Assembly: GCA_944324795.1 (NCBI GenBank)
Contig: CALUXR010000003.1
Span: forward strand, 39,054 to 103,053
DNA from: an uncultured Acholeplasmatales bacterium
GTDB lineage: Bacteria; Bacillota_I; Bacilli_A; Acholeplasmatales; Anaeroplasmataceae
Direction of reading: 5' to 3'
Length of the DNA stretch: 64,000 bases
The translations under genes were made by a program, and so were the position numbers. Under the pieces are notes generated by a model, which was not told where the DNA came from, ran no database searches, and saw only the letters and a program-made list of their open reading frames with translations. This document shows positions 28,493 to 37,363 of the stretch, piece after piece (position 1 is the stretch's first letter; every line of letters begins with the position of its first letter).

Positions 28493-29857
28493 ATATAATT
28501 CATCTAAGCTAATAGTTATAATATTATCTCTTTTATTAATATTAAAATTACTATTATTAAATATTAAATATAATTTATGTTTTTTATTTATAAAATTAGT
28601 ATTATTAATAAGTTTATTTAAATCATCTTCATTAAATTCTTTATTTCTAAACTTACATTCTGAAATTAAAGCTAAATCATCATTTAAACCAAGGATATCG
28701 ATTTCAATAGCTTTATTATTTATTTTACCAAACCAATAATCAAGCATTTTAATTTGTGGTAATTTTTTATTATAAACAGCCATCTTAATATAATCTTTGC
28801 AAACTAGTTCAAATCTAGGCCCGAAAAAATTATTTATATTATTAATATTTAAATAATTATCATAAAATGTATTAGAATCCATTAAACCATTTAAAGTATT
28901 TAAATTAGGAGCTATAAAAGTAAAATAGAAAGAAAAATAATTGTCACATATACCATACATTGCATTTCTTTTATTTTCTTTTTCACCAACAGGAATATAT
29001 TTATTAACAAAATTTAATTTAATTAATATATTTAAATATTTACCTACTTTAGCATTATCTTCATAAACTTTAGAAGCTATATCATTTAAATTTAATTTTT
29101 TATAATTAATAATTTTTAAAATATTAAAATATAAAGTGATTTCTTTAAATTTAGTTCTAAGTAAAGTTTCAACTTCATTAAATAAAAAACCAGTGCTATT
29201 AATAATGTTTTTAATAATATTATCTTTTAAACTTAATTTATCATCAAATAAACTTAAATACATTGGTGTACCGCCAAGAATAAGGTAAGCTTTCAAGGCA
29301 TCTAAATTATCATAATTAGGGTAAAACTCACGAGCTTCAAGGTAATTTAAAGGTTTTAATTCTAATTCGGCTGTTTTTCTACCATATAAAGGCTTACTAG
29401 AATTATTAATTAGATCAATAATTGTACTTACTTCACTACCGCATAAAATTAAAAATATATTTTTGGTTTTAAAAATATTATCAATAGCATTTTGTAATTT
29501 AGAGTCAAAAGCTTCATCTTGAAACATTAAATAACTAAATTCATCTATAATGATTGTTAATCTTTCTTTTATTTCAATATTTTTTAAAAAGTCAAACACT
29601 TCATGCCAAGAACTAAAATTATCTAAATATGAATAATTATATATGTTTTTTAATTCCTTAATAAATAATTTAACATTATTTTCCTCATTACTTTTATCAG
29701 CTACATAATAAATAGAATTTTTTTTATCTTTAATAAAATTAGTTAATAAAAAAGATTTGCCAATACGTCTTCTACCATGTAATATTAAAAATTCAAATTT
29801 TTTACTGCTATATAATTCATTTAATAAAGAAAATTCTTTTTTTCTACCTATAAACAT
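28475..29857 (-). CDS. AAA ATPase with C-terminal DUF234-type nuclease-fold domain
   Basis: About 460 residues. N-terminal ATPase_2-type domain: Walker A LHGRRRIGKSFLLT near residue 30, Walker B TIIIDEFSYL near residue 122, and ILCGSE sensor. A winged-helix region follows, then a PD-(D/E)XK-like end (AIEIDILG and LISECKFRN). Proteins of this type are common in low-GC and archaeal genomes and their role is unproven. The ATG at 29857 is chosen because GTGAGGTG lies directly before it; a GTG at 29869 would overlap that site. Its promoter region holds two 40-bp repeats. Confidence 0.8.
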   Translation of the reverse strand: MFIGRKKEFSLLNELYSSKKFEFLILHGRRRIGKSFLLTNFIKDKKNSIYYVADKSNEENNVKLFIKELKNIYNYSYLDNFSSWHEVFDFLKNIEIKERLTIIIDEFSYLMFQDEAFDSKLQNAIDNIFKTKNIFLILCGSEVSTIIDLINNSSKPLYGRKTAELELKPLNYLEAREFYPNYDNLDALKAYLILGGTPMYLSLFDDKLSLKDNIIKNIINSTGFLFNEVETLLRTKFKEITLYFNILKIINYKKLNLNDIASKVYEDNAKVGKYLNILIKLNFVNKYIPVGEKENKRNAMYGICDNYFSFYFTFIAPNLNTLNGLMDSNTFYDNYLNINNINNFFGPRFELVCKDYIKMAVYNKKLPQIKMLDYWFGKINNKAIEIDILGLNDDLALISECKFRNKEFNEDDLNKLINNTNFINKKHKLYLIFNNSNFNINKRDNIITISLDELYKNSGL

Positions 29858-29868
29858 ATTGCACCTCA

Positions 29869-29969
29869 CTATTTACTTCAAAGTAAATTACTTCTTGGTA
29901 AATTATAACATTTTTATAGATAAAATCAACTATTTACTTTAAAGTAAATTACTTCTGAGTAAATTATAA
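29869..29969. repeat. Two 40-bp direct repeats of operator-like palindromes
   Basis: Copies at 29869-29908 and 29930-29969 (61 bp apart) differ at only a few positions. Each contains two palindromic elements of the form TTTACTT..AAGTAAA and TTACTTCTgAGTAA; the second copy includes the perfect 16-bp palindrome TTTACTTTAAAGTAAA. They fill the divergent region between the minus-strand ATPase gene and the ABC exporter operon and look like tandem regulator sites. Confidence 0.7.
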
Positions 29970-30050
29970 AGTAAATAAATTGTAAAGAAACTAGAAAGTT
30001 CTAGCTTTATAATTATATTATGATAAAATAGGGAAAAGGAGTTGAAATAT

Positions 30051-30827
30051 ATGGAAGATATTTTAATTGTTAATAACCTACGTAAAACATTTAATATGTC
30101 TAGAAAACAACAAAAAATAGAAAAAACAAATTTAAAAGTTAAAGTGGCCGTAGATGATATATCTTTTAACGTTCATAAAGGAGAAATATATGGATTGCTA
30201 GGTCCAAACGGAGCTGGTAAGACTACGACACTTAGAATGCTTGCTACTATTATAAAACCAGATAGTGGTGATGCTTTAGTTAATGGTTTTAGTATTACTA
30301 AAGAACCTGATAAGGTAAGAGAAAATATTGGTTTTCTAACAAGTGAATTAAAATTAGAAGATTTCTTTACTCCAAATTATTTATTTGATTTTTTCGCTAG
30401 ACTTCATCATATGAATGAAGATTTGATAAAAGAAAGAAAAGAAATATTATTTAAGAAATTTGGAATAGATGAGTTTCAAGAAGTAAAAGTAGCTGACTTA
30501 TCAACAGGTATGAAACAAAAATTAAGTATTGTTATTGCGATATGTCATAATCCAAGCATTATTATTTTTGACGAACCTACAAATGGATTAGATGTATTAA
30601 CTGCTAAAGTTGTAACAGATTATTTAATAGATTTAAAAAATGAAGGAAAAACAATTATTTTATCAACCCATATCTTTTCATTAGTAGAAAAGTTATGTGA
30701 TAGAGTTGGAATTATTATAAATGGTAAACTCGTTGTATCTAGCGATGTAAAAGAATTATGTAAAGAAAAGAATTTAGAAGATGTTTTCTTTAATATTTAT
30801 AAAGATACAGTAGGAGGAGAGATATAA
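30051..30827 (+). CDS. ABC transporter ATPase, NatA-like
   Basis: A 258-residue nucleotide-binding subunit of an ABC-2 exporter. Walker A is GLLGPNGAGKTTTLRML, signature LSTGMKQKLSI, Walker B IIIFDEPTNGLD. The ATG at 30051 lies nine bases after AAAAGGAG; a TTG at 30042 would abut the binding site. Overlaps the permease gene by one base. The pair resembles Bacillus NatAB sodium/drug efflux, but the substrate is not determined by sequence. Confidence 0.9.
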   Translation: MEDILIVNNLRKTFNMSRKQQKIEKTNLKVKVAVDDISFNVHKGEIYGLLGPNGAGKTTTLRMLATIIKPDSGDALVNGFSITKEPDKVRENIGFLTSELKLEDFFTPNYLFDFFARLHHMNEDLIKERKEILFKKFGIDEFQEVKVADLSTGMKQKLSIVIAICHNPSIIIFDEPTNGLDVLTAKVVTDYLIDLKNEGKTIILSTHIFSLVEKLCDRVGIIINGKLVVSSDVKELCKEKNLEDVFFNIYKDTVGGEI

Positions 30828-31969
30828 TGAAAGATATTTTATTAATTATTAAAAAAGAATTAACAAGATTCTTTACTGATTATAGAATGCTTTTAGCTAT
30901 GATAATTCCTGGTATCTTAATATATGTAATTTATAGCATAATGGGGCCAATTATTAGTTCTAATTTTACTGCTAGTAAAGATTATAAATATAATGTTTAT
31001 GTTATTGGTGATAGTTCTTATTTAACAGATTTAGAAGAAGGATTTAAAGCTTTAGAATATGATGTTACATTTAATAAAGTTGATAGTGTTGATGAAGTAA
31101 AAGATAAAATAGAAAATGAAGAAGCTGATTTAATCATTGAATTTATTAATTTAGATGTTGAAATTAATAATAATTTATTAATAAATCTATATTTTAATAG
31201 TGCTAAAACAGAATCACAAAATATTTATTTACAAACATCAACTATCTTAAGTTCTATGCAAGTAGATCCAAATGATTATAAATTTACTTTAGCACAAAGT
31301 GATCTAGCAACAGATGAACAAACAAGTTCATCAATCATTTCGATGATGTTACCATTCCTATTATTAATTTTCTTATGTACTGGAGTTATGTCAGTAGCTC
31401 CAGAAAGTATTGCCGGAGAAAAAGATCGAGGAACTATAGCAACATTACTTGTAACACCACTTAAAAGAACTCATTTAGCAATTGGTAAAATTATAAGTTT
31501 ATCAATAATTTCTTTAGTTGGTGGTATCTCAAGTTTTATTGGTACAATTTTATCATTACCTAGTTTAATGGGAAATCAAGGTGATGTTAATTTATATTAT
31601 GGTCCTATGGATTATATTTATTTATTATTAATTATAATTTCTATTTTATTATTATTTGTTGGTATTTATAGTATAGCAAGTGCGATCGCTAAAACAGTTA
31701 AAGAAGCCTCAGCTTATTCTACACCAATAATGGTAATAGCTATGATTATTGGCATATTATCAATGGTTTCTAGCTTACCAACTGATAATATAGCAGTATA
31801 TTTTATTCCTATATATAATAGTCTTGTCGCAATGTCTACAATACTTAGTTTAGAAATTAATATTATTGGGGTAGTCATATCTATTATTTCTAATTTATGT
31901 TATTCAATAATTTTCGCTATTATATTAGGCAAAATGTTCAATAGTGAGAGGATTATGTTTAATAAATAA
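30827..31969 (+). CDS. ABC-2 permease, NatB-like
   Basis: A 380-residue membrane subunit. One N-terminal helix (LLAMIIPGILIYVIYSIMG) is followed by a large extracytoplasmic domain (about residues 45-180) and five or more C-terminal helices with the family motif APESIAGEKDRGTIATLLVTP. This topology matches the NatB / ABC2_membrane_3 class. Translationally coupled with the ATPase before it and the next gene. Confidence 0.85.
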   Translation: MKDILLIIKKELTRFFTDYRMLLAMIIPGILIYVIYSIMGPIISSNFTASKDYKYNVYVIGDSSYLTDLEEGFKALEYDVTFNKVDSVDEVKDKIENEEADLIIEFINLDVEINNNLLINLYFNSAKTESQNIYLQTSTILSSMQVDPNDYKFTLAQSDLATDEQTSSSIISMMLPFLLLIFLCTGVMSVAPESIAGEKDRGTIATLLVTPLKRTHLAIGKIISLSIISLVGGISSFIGTILSLPSLMGNQGDVNLYYGPMDYIYLLLIIISILLLFVGIYSIASAIAKTVKEASAYSTPIMVIAMIIGILSMVSSLPTDNIAVYFIPIYNSLVAMSTILSLEINIIGVVISIISNLCYSIIFAIILGKMFNSERIMFNK

Positions 31970-32814
31970 TGAAAGAATTAGAAAAGAAAAGAAAAATAAT
32001 AAATCTATTATATATTTTATTTATTAGTGGAATAATTCTCTTCTTTATCTTTTTTATCTTAATGTTTATTATTGGTTTTTTAAAAGATTTTAAAGTAGGT
32101 TTACTATTTTTACCTTTTGCTATAATATGTTTTATTGGTGCTATTTTTAGTATGTATTATAGGTATTTAAATTTAACTAAATTAAAGATTAATTTAATAA
32201 ATATGTTAAATATAAATAAAGAAATTAAAGACTTTAAATATAATGTAAATAAAGAATTAGATATATCTGACATTTATAATTTAGATATATTAAAAAAGCC
32301 AAATAAAACGTATTATAATAATTATAATGAATATATTTATAATGACGATTTATTTTATTCATGTGATATAACTCTATTAAGAAGAATAAAAACACATAAA
32401 AATAATCATTATCATATTTATTTTAATGGTAGGATAATTAAAATAAATATTAAAGAAAAAATAAATGATTTAACATTAATTAGAAAAGGTGAAGATATTA
32501 ATTATAATGGTGATAAAATAATTAGTGAAGTAATTAAATTTAATGAATTATATGATATTTATAATGAAAATGAAATGTTTAAAATATTAACCCCTAAATT
32601 TATAAATAAATTATTAGATTTTATTAATGTTAATGATACAATCCCATCTATAATAATTAAAAATAATATTATTTATATTTTTATTACTAAAGGTAAATAT
32701 AAAAACACTCTAAATTTAAATCTTAAAGATAAAATTAATAAAGAAATTTTAAAAGATATTTATAAGGATTTATTTATTCCTCTTGAAATATATAAAATGA
32801 TAAAGGAGGCCTAA
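31969..32814 (+). CDS. DUF3137-like membrane protein
   Basis: A 281-residue protein with two N-terminal membrane helices (residues about 12-37 and 43-62) and a soluble C-terminal region. Its pattern (NEMFKILTPKFINKLLDF, then IIIKNNIIYIFI) resembles DUF3137 proteins of unknown role; that match is by eye only. Overlaps the permease gene before it and the phosphatase gene after it by one base each, so it belongs to this operon. No function assigned. Confidence 0.55.
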   Translation: MKELEKKRKIINLLYILFISGIILFFIFFILMFIIGFLKDFKVGLLFLPFAIICFIGAIFSMYYRYLNLTKLKINLINMLNINKEIKDFKYNVNKELDISDIYNLDILKKPNKTYYNNYNEYIYNDDLFYSCDITLLRRIKTHKNNHYHIYFNGRIIKINIKEKINDLTLIRKGEDINYNGDKIISEVIKFNELYDIYNENEMFKILTPKFINKLLDFINVNDTIPSIIIKNNIIYIFITKGKYKNTLNLNLKDKINKEILKDIYKDLFIPLEIYKMIKEA

Positions 32815-33521
32815 TGAAATATTTTGTATCTGCTGATGTACATGGTTTTTATACATATTGGCAAGAAGCTTTAAATGAAAAAGGATTTGATATTAATAAT
32901 CCTAATCATAAAATCATTATTTGTGGTGATTTATTTGATAGAGGAAATGAAGCAAAAGAAATAATTGATTTTGTTATAAAAAATAAAGATAAAATAATTT
33001 ATATTAGAGGTAATCATGAAGATTTAATGGATGATATGATTTTATACGATACGGTTCATGATTATGATGTTTCTAATGGCACATACAACACTTTGACATC
33101 TTTAGGTTATAAAATATATGATAGAATGAAAGATATAGCCATAAAAAGTAGGTTAAGAGATGTTTTAGATTTAAGTATTAATTATTATGAAACTAATAAA
33201 TATATCTTTGTTCATTCTTGGATTCCTACAACAATAGATAATAATTATTATAAAGATTGGCGTAATGCAAGTTATGAACTATGGTGTAATTCTAGATGGA
33301 TTAATCCGGTTATGATGTGGGAAAAGAAAATATTTGAACCAAATAAAACAATAGTATCTGGTCACTTTCATGTTAGTAGTTTTTGGCATAAAGTTGATAA
33401 TAATTTACCTGAATTTGGAATAAATGCTAAATTTGAACCATTTATAACTGAAGAATTTATTGGTTTAGATGCTTGTACAGTTGTAAGCCGTAAAGTAAAT
33501 TGTATAGTTTTAGAAGATTAA
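32814..33521 (+). CDS. Calcineurin-like metallophosphatase
   Basis: A 235-residue phosphoesterase of the Ser/Thr protein phosphatase fold. The two-metal site motifs are present in order: SADVHGF (Asp8, His10), CGDLFDRGNE near residue 40, RGNHEDL near residue 65, VHSW near 130 and SGHFH near 185. Last gene of the ABC operon, starting inside the preceding stop codon (AGGAGG ahead). It may act on a phosphoprotein or nucleotide; the target is unknown. Confidence 0.85.
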   Translation: MKYFVSADVHGFYTYWQEALNEKGFDINNPNHKIIICGDLFDRGNEAKEIIDFVIKNKDKIIYIRGNHEDLMDDMILYDTVHDYDVSNGTYNTLTSLGYKIYDRMKDIAIKSRLRDVLDLSINYYETNKYIFVHSWIPTTIDNNYYKDWRNASYELWCNSRWINPVMMWEKKIFEPNKTIVSGHFHVSSFWHKVDNNLPEFGINAKFEPFITEEFIGLDACTVVSRKVNCIVLED

Positions 33522-33547
33522 AACATAATTCAATAAAAATTAAATTT

Positions 33548-33572
33548 AAAATCTGGTTAAATCCAGATTTTT
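33548..33572 (+). terminator. Terminator of the ABC exporter operon
   Basis: AAAATCTGG pairs with CCAGATTTT around TTAAAT. The 25 bp from 33549 recur exactly at 35052, after the next gene. Confidence 0.85.
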
Positions 33573-33633
33573 AAAGTTTATAAAGCAATGTTATAAATTA
33601 ATATTTACAAAATTTATTAAAAAAGATATAATA

Positions 33634-33670
33634 ATACTGAAAAAATTATCAGTGAATATTATTTCAGTAT
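33634..33670 (+). promoter_or_regulatory. Inverted repeat in the leader of the DUF234 ATPase gene
   Basis: ATACTGAAA 33634-33642 pairs with TTTCAGTAT 33662-33670, and a further TCAGT at 33649-33653 can pair with the left arm. It lies just ahead of GGTGGTG, the ribosome binding site. Could be an operator or an RNA element hiding the binding site. GATATAAT at 33625-33632 is a likely -10. Confidence 0.5.
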
Positions 33671-33682
33671 GGTGGTGAAACT

Positions 33683-35047
33683 ATGTTTTTATTTAGAAAT
33701 GAAGAGTTTAATATTTTAAATAAAGGTGGAAATGTCTTAATTTATGGTAAAAGAAGAGTTGGGAAAACTTCATTAATTAAAACATTTTTAAAAAAAGCTA
33801 AGAAAAAATATTTATTTTATGAATGTATTAAATCTAGTTTAATTGAAAATTTAGAACATTTAATAATTGTCTTGAAAGAAGAAAAAATATTAAAATATGA
33901 TATTAATTTTAATAATATGTATGAACTATTCAAATTCATAAATGATCAAAATGAAAAAATGATTATTGTTATAGATGAATATCCATATTTAAAAGCAGTA
34001 GATGATGCAAATATGGTAGATAGTTTATTTCAAAAAATATTAGATAATTGTTTTAATATAGATTTTATATTATGTGGTTCGCATATCGGTATGATGAAAG
34101 ATATGTTAAAAGAAGGAAATCCGTTGTATTCTAGATTTAGATCAGTAATTGAATTAAAAGAATTTAATTATATTGAGGCAAGTTACTTTTATTCAAATAA
34201 AACAAATTATGAAAAAATAGCATATTATAGTGTGTTTGGTGGTTCACCATATATTAATAGTTATATTAATAAAAACTTAAGTTTAAAAGAAAATATAATT
34301 GATTTATTTTTAAATAATAATAGTAATATATATACATATGCAGATAATTTATTGATTTCTGATGCTGCAAGTCAAATAGGAGCTAAAAGCATTCTAGAAA
34401 TGTTAGGAAATAATAAATTAAAATATAGTGAATTAGAAAGAAAGTTAGATAACTCAAAAACTGGTAAATTAGCTAAGCAATTAAAATCGTTATTGGAGTT
34501 AAATTTAATTAAAAAAGTTTATCCGATAAATAAAATGAATGATAATAAAAAAAGTTATTATGAAATTAATGATAATGTTTTAAGATTTTATTTTACTTAT
34601 ATTTATAAATATAAAAGCATTTTAGAAATATTAGGGCCTAAAAGATTTTATGAAGAATATATTGAAAAATCATTATTAACATATATTTCTTATCGGTTTG
34701 AAGAACAAGTAAGAACTTATTTTTTATTAAGAATTAAAAATAATGATTTATTAGGTATTAAAAACATCGGAACTTATTATTATGATGATCCATTTAATAA
34801 AATAAACGGAGAATTTGATGTTGTTTTAGAATATGAAGATGGTTATTATATTTATGAAGTAAAATATTTAAAAGACAAATTAAAAAAAGATATTATTAAT
34901 AAAGAAATAAATCAAATAAGAAATATTAAAGGCTTAAGAATAGTAGGAATAGGGTTTGTTAATCCTAATGGGTTTGTAGATAAAATAGAAGGAATAAGCT
35001 ATATAAACGGGAATGATTTATATAATTTTTTAGAAAATGATGAATAA
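33683..35047 (+). CDS. AAA ATPase with DUF234-type nuclease-fold domain (second copy)
   Basis: A 454-residue paralogue of the minus-strand ATPase at 28475. Walker A is VLIYGKRRVGKTSLIK near residue 18, Walker B MIIVIDEYPYL near residue 93, ILCGSH sensor next, a helix-rich middle, and a C-terminal PD-(D/E)XK-like pair (GEFDVVLEYED, IYEVKYLKDK). Intact frame. It sits between two identical terminator hairpins, as if inserted as a cassette. Role of the family unproven; toxin, defence and mobile-element functions have all been suggested for relatives. Confidence 0.8.
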   Translation: MFLFRNEEFNILNKGGNVLIYGKRRVGKTSLIKTFLKKAKKKYLFYECIKSSLIENLEHLIIVLKEEKILKYDINFNNMYELFKFINDQNEKMIIVIDEYPYLKAVDDANMVDSLFQKILDNCFNIDFILCGSHIGMMKDMLKEGNPLYSRFRSVIELKEFNYIEASYFYSNKTNYEKIAYYSVFGGSPYINSYINKNLSLKENIIDLFLNNNSNIYTYADNLLISDAASQIGAKSILEMLGNNKLKYSELERKLDNSKTGKLAKQLKSLLELNLIKKVYPINKMNDNKKSYYEINDNVLRFYFTYIYKYKSILEILGPKRFYEEYIEKSLLTYISYRFEEQVRTYFLLRIKNNDLLGIKNIGTYYYDDPFNKINGEFDVVLEYEDGYYIYEVKYLKDKLKKDIINKEINQIRNIKGLRIVGIGFVNPNGFVDKIEGISYINGNDLYNFLENDE

Positions 35048-35051
35048 AATT

Positions 35052-35075
35052 AAATCTGGTTAAATCCAGATTTTT
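35052..35075 (+). terminator. Terminator after the second DUF234 ATPase
   Basis: AAATCTGG pairs with CCAGATTT around TTAAAT and is followed by a T-run; exact duplicate of the hairpin at 33549. Confidence 0.85.
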
Positions 35076-35180
35076 ATTATGTATTAAATAGTAGAAAATC
35101 TAAAAAAACAATTGAAGAAATTTATAGGAATAATTAATGTGATTGCAAAAGAATTAATTATATTCTTTAACTTTATTAGT

Positions 35181-35239
35181 TTACAAAAACTTTTGATAAC
35201 GTGTATAATTAGCTTGAAAAAACTTTTGATAATGTGCAT
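35181..35239 (+). promoter_or_regulatory. Promoter with two 22-bp iterons, 33-bp period
   Basis: Copies at 35185-35206 and 35218-35239 share AAAAACTTTTGATAA, then GTG; 20 of 22 positions match. TTACAA 35181-35186 and TATAAT 35204-35209 (17-bp spacer) form a promoter through the first copy. The repeats probably bind a regulator of the downstream DUF4143 gene. Confidence 0.6.
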
Positions 35240-35261
35240 TTATGAAAGGTGGAATACTAAT

Positions 35262-36611
35262 ATGTATAGAAAAATTTATCAAAAATTATTAAAGTGGAAA
35301 AATGAAGAAAATGGCACTGTAGCAATATTAATCGATGGGGCGCGCCGTGTTGGTAAAAGCTATATTGCAAAAGAATTTGCCAAAAAGGAATATAAAACTT
35401 ATATTTTAATAGATTTTAATAACATTGGAAATGAAGTAAAAGATGTATTTAATCATTATTTATCTAATTTAGACTATTTTTTTACACTATTACAAAACTA
35501 TTATCAAGTTAGATTATATAAAAGAGAATCTGTAATAATTTTTGATGAAGTTCAATTGTTTCCTAGAGCTCGTGCAGCTATTAAATATTTAGTGGCTGAT
35601 GGTAGATATGATTATATTGAAACTGGATCATTAATGTCTATTAAAAGTAATATTAGAGATATTGTAATACCTTCAGAAGAACGTCATATAGAATTAAATC
35701 CACTTGATTTTGAAGAGTTTTTATTAGCTTTAGGTGAAGAAAATCTAATCAATTTTATTAGAGAACAGTTTATAAAACAACAACCTCTAGCTTTATTGCA
35801 TAGAAAAGCATTAGATTATTTTAGACAATATATGCTAGTTGGAGGAATGCCACAGGCAGTTAATGAATATGTTAAAACTAAAGATTTTGATCGAGTAGAT
35901 ACTATAAAGCGTGACATTTTAAATTTATATCGTAATGACATTGCTAAGTATGCAGAAAATTATAGAAGGAAAGTTCTAAGTATATTTGATGAAATTCCTA
36001 CGCAATTACAAAAACATGAAAAAAAATTTAAATTATCATCAATTAAAAAAGAAGCTAGATTTAGAGATTATAAAGATGCTTTCTTTTATCTTGATGATGC
36101 GATGATTGTTAATACTTGTTTTAATGCTAGTGAACCAAGTTTAGGTTTAAGAATGAATTTAGATAGATTGACATTAAAATGTTATATGGCAGATACAGGT
36201 TTATTAATAAGTCATACTTTTGATAGTGAAGCTATTATTAAAGAAAGTTTATATAAAAAGATCTTATTTGATAAACTTGAAATAAATAAAGGTATGCTAG
36301 TCGAAAATATTGTAGCTCAAATGTTAAAAGCCAACGGGCATAAATTATTTTTTTATTCAAACCCTTCAAATATTGATGTAGCAAGCAAAATGGAAATAGA
36401 TTTTTTATTATCTAAATCTAAAATTACAAGCAGACATAATATATCAGCAATAGAAGTAAAGTCTAGCAATAACTATACTTTAACATCTTTAAAAAAATTT
36501 ATAAATAAATATAATAATCAATTAGATAAGGCGTATGTTATTCATCAAAATGATTTAAAAATTGAAAATAATATTATCTATTTACCTATTTATATGACTA
36601 TGTTTTTATAA
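35262..36611 (+). CDS. DUF4143-type ATPase, intact
   Basis: A 449-residue AAA ATPase: Walker A LIDGARRVGKSYIAKEFAKK near residue 24, Walker B VIIFDEVQLFPRA near residue 90, TGSLMSI sensor, LDFEEFLLALGEE and the DUF4143 C-terminal half ending in a PD-(D/E)XK-like site (EIDFLLSK, AIEVKSSNN). The ATG at 35262 follows GAAAGGTGG; the frame is open upstream to 35112 but that part is promoter sequence. The only frame-intact DUF4143 member of four in the window. Function of the family is not established. Confidence 0.82.
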   Translation: MYRKIYQKLLKWKNEENGTVAILIDGARRVGKSYIAKEFAKKEYKTYILIDFNNIGNEVKDVFNHYLSNLDYFFTLLQNYYQVRLYKRESVIIFDEVQLFPRARAAIKYLVADGRYDYIETGSLMSIKSNIRDIVIPSEERHIELNPLDFEEFLLALGEENLINFIREQFIKQQPLALLHRKALDYFRQYMLVGGMPQAVNEYVKTKDFDRVDTIKRDILNLYRNDIAKYAENYRRKVLSIFDEIPTQLQKHEKKFKLSSIKKEARFRDYKDAFFYLDDAMIVNTCFNASEPSLGLRMNLDRLTLKCYMADTGLLISHTFDSEAIIKESLYKKILFDKLEINKGMLVENIVAQMLKANGHKLFFYSNPSNIDVASKMEIDFLLSKSKITSRHNISAIEVKSSNNYTLTSLKKFINKYNNQLDKAYVIHQNDLKIENNIIYLPIYMTMFL

Positions 36612-36646
36612 TTTTATAACAAAAACCGTTTTTTATATTAAAAAGG

Positions 36647-36675
36647 TTGACAAAAGCATACGGGGGGGGTATAAT
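36647..36675 (+). promoter_or_regulatory. Consensus promoter with G8 tract in the spacer (probable phase-variable switch)
   Basis: TTGACA 36647-36652 and TATAAT 36670-36675, both perfect, are separated by exactly 17 bases, of which the last eight (36662-36669) are all G. In such an AT-rich genome a G8 run is exceptional. Slippage by one base would make the spacer 16 or 18 and change promoter strength, the known mechanism of several phase-variable surface operons. It is the only good promoter before the 11-gene operon starting at 36720. Confidence 0.8.
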
Positions 36676-36682
36676 CAAGTCA

Positions 36683-36702
36683 AATTGAAAGTGGTTTCAA
36701 TT
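36683..36702 (+). promoter_or_regulatory. Leader hairpin before the first surface-protein gene
   Basis: AATTGAAA pairs with TTTCAATT around GTGG, a perfect 8-bp inverted repeat lying between the transcription start and AAGGAGG (36703-36709). Either an operator at +8 or an RNA hairpin that affects translation or stability. Confidence 0.55.
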
Positions 36703-36719
36703 AAGGAGGAAAAAGATAG

Positions 36720-37346
36720 ATGAAAAATAGAAAATTTTTATTAATGGGAATAATTATGTTCTGCTTAGTAGCAATAGTTACTACAACTTTCGCAACATTT
36801 GTTGTTGGCAACTATAATTTAACTGATAGTGTTTCAGATAATCGGTTTACTGTTAGTGAAGTAGAAGAGGATGGAGTTAATGTTGATGCTAACCTTACTG
36901 ATTCCACATTATATTTTGATGCTTTAGCAACAGATACTGATGGTGATGTTGTATATAGCAAGGGGACAAGTGAATCTGCCCCAGATTATACAGCAACAAT
37001 TCAAGTTAAAATAACAGGCGAAACTTGGACATCTGTTACTATTACTGTAAAAATGTCAACTCCTGATACTGATAATTTAGTAAAACTTCCAGAGGCTATC
37101 ACAGTAAATAAAAGTGCTGCTGGTGAAGCTGTTGATGGCGTTTATACTATTTCAAAGGACTTAGTTTTTGGTTGGGGAAGTAAATTTGGTACAGGTGCTG
37201 ATGCTAATCCGTCAGTATGGTTAGATAAAGAAGAACAAAAAGGAACATATGATACGCCAGAGTCTAAAATTGCAGCCTTAGAAGGTTGGAAAAGTACAGT
37301 TGAAGGGTATAAATATGTTGTTAATGTTGTTGTTAGCCAAGATTAA
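36720..37346 (+). CDS. SipW-type exported surface protein (TasA/CalY-like)
   Basis: A 208-residue exported protein. The N-terminus has Lys/Arg residues, a hydrophobic core (LLMGIIMFCLVAIVTTTFA) and the alternate SipW-type cleavage region TFATFVVGNYNLTDSVSDN. The mature part is rich in Thr, Asp, Ser and Val, beta-like, with no cysteine, as in camelysin/TasA fibre subunits. First gene behind the G8 promoter with AAGGAGG 10 bases before the ATG, so it should be the most abundant product: plausibly the major fibre or coat subunit. The SipW-like peptidase is the next gene. The mature-domain family is not certain. Confidence 0.7.
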   Translation: MKNRKFLLMGIIMFCLVAIVTTTFATFVVGNYNLTDSVSDNRFTVSEVEEDGVNVDANLTDSTLYFDALATDTDGDVVYSKGTSESAPDYTATIQVKITGETWTSVTITVKMSTPDTDNLVKLPEAITVNKSAAGEAVDGVYTISKDLVFGWGSKFGTGADANPSVWLDKEEQKGTYDTPESKIAALEGWKSTVEGYKYVVNVVVSQD

Positions 37347-37363
37347 TCCACAATTAATTTAAT

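Noticed and set aside
35112..35261. N-terminal extension of the DUF4143 ATPase gene
   Set aside because: This part contains the promoter and the iterons, has no binding site, and the ATG at 35262 follows GAAAGGTGG.
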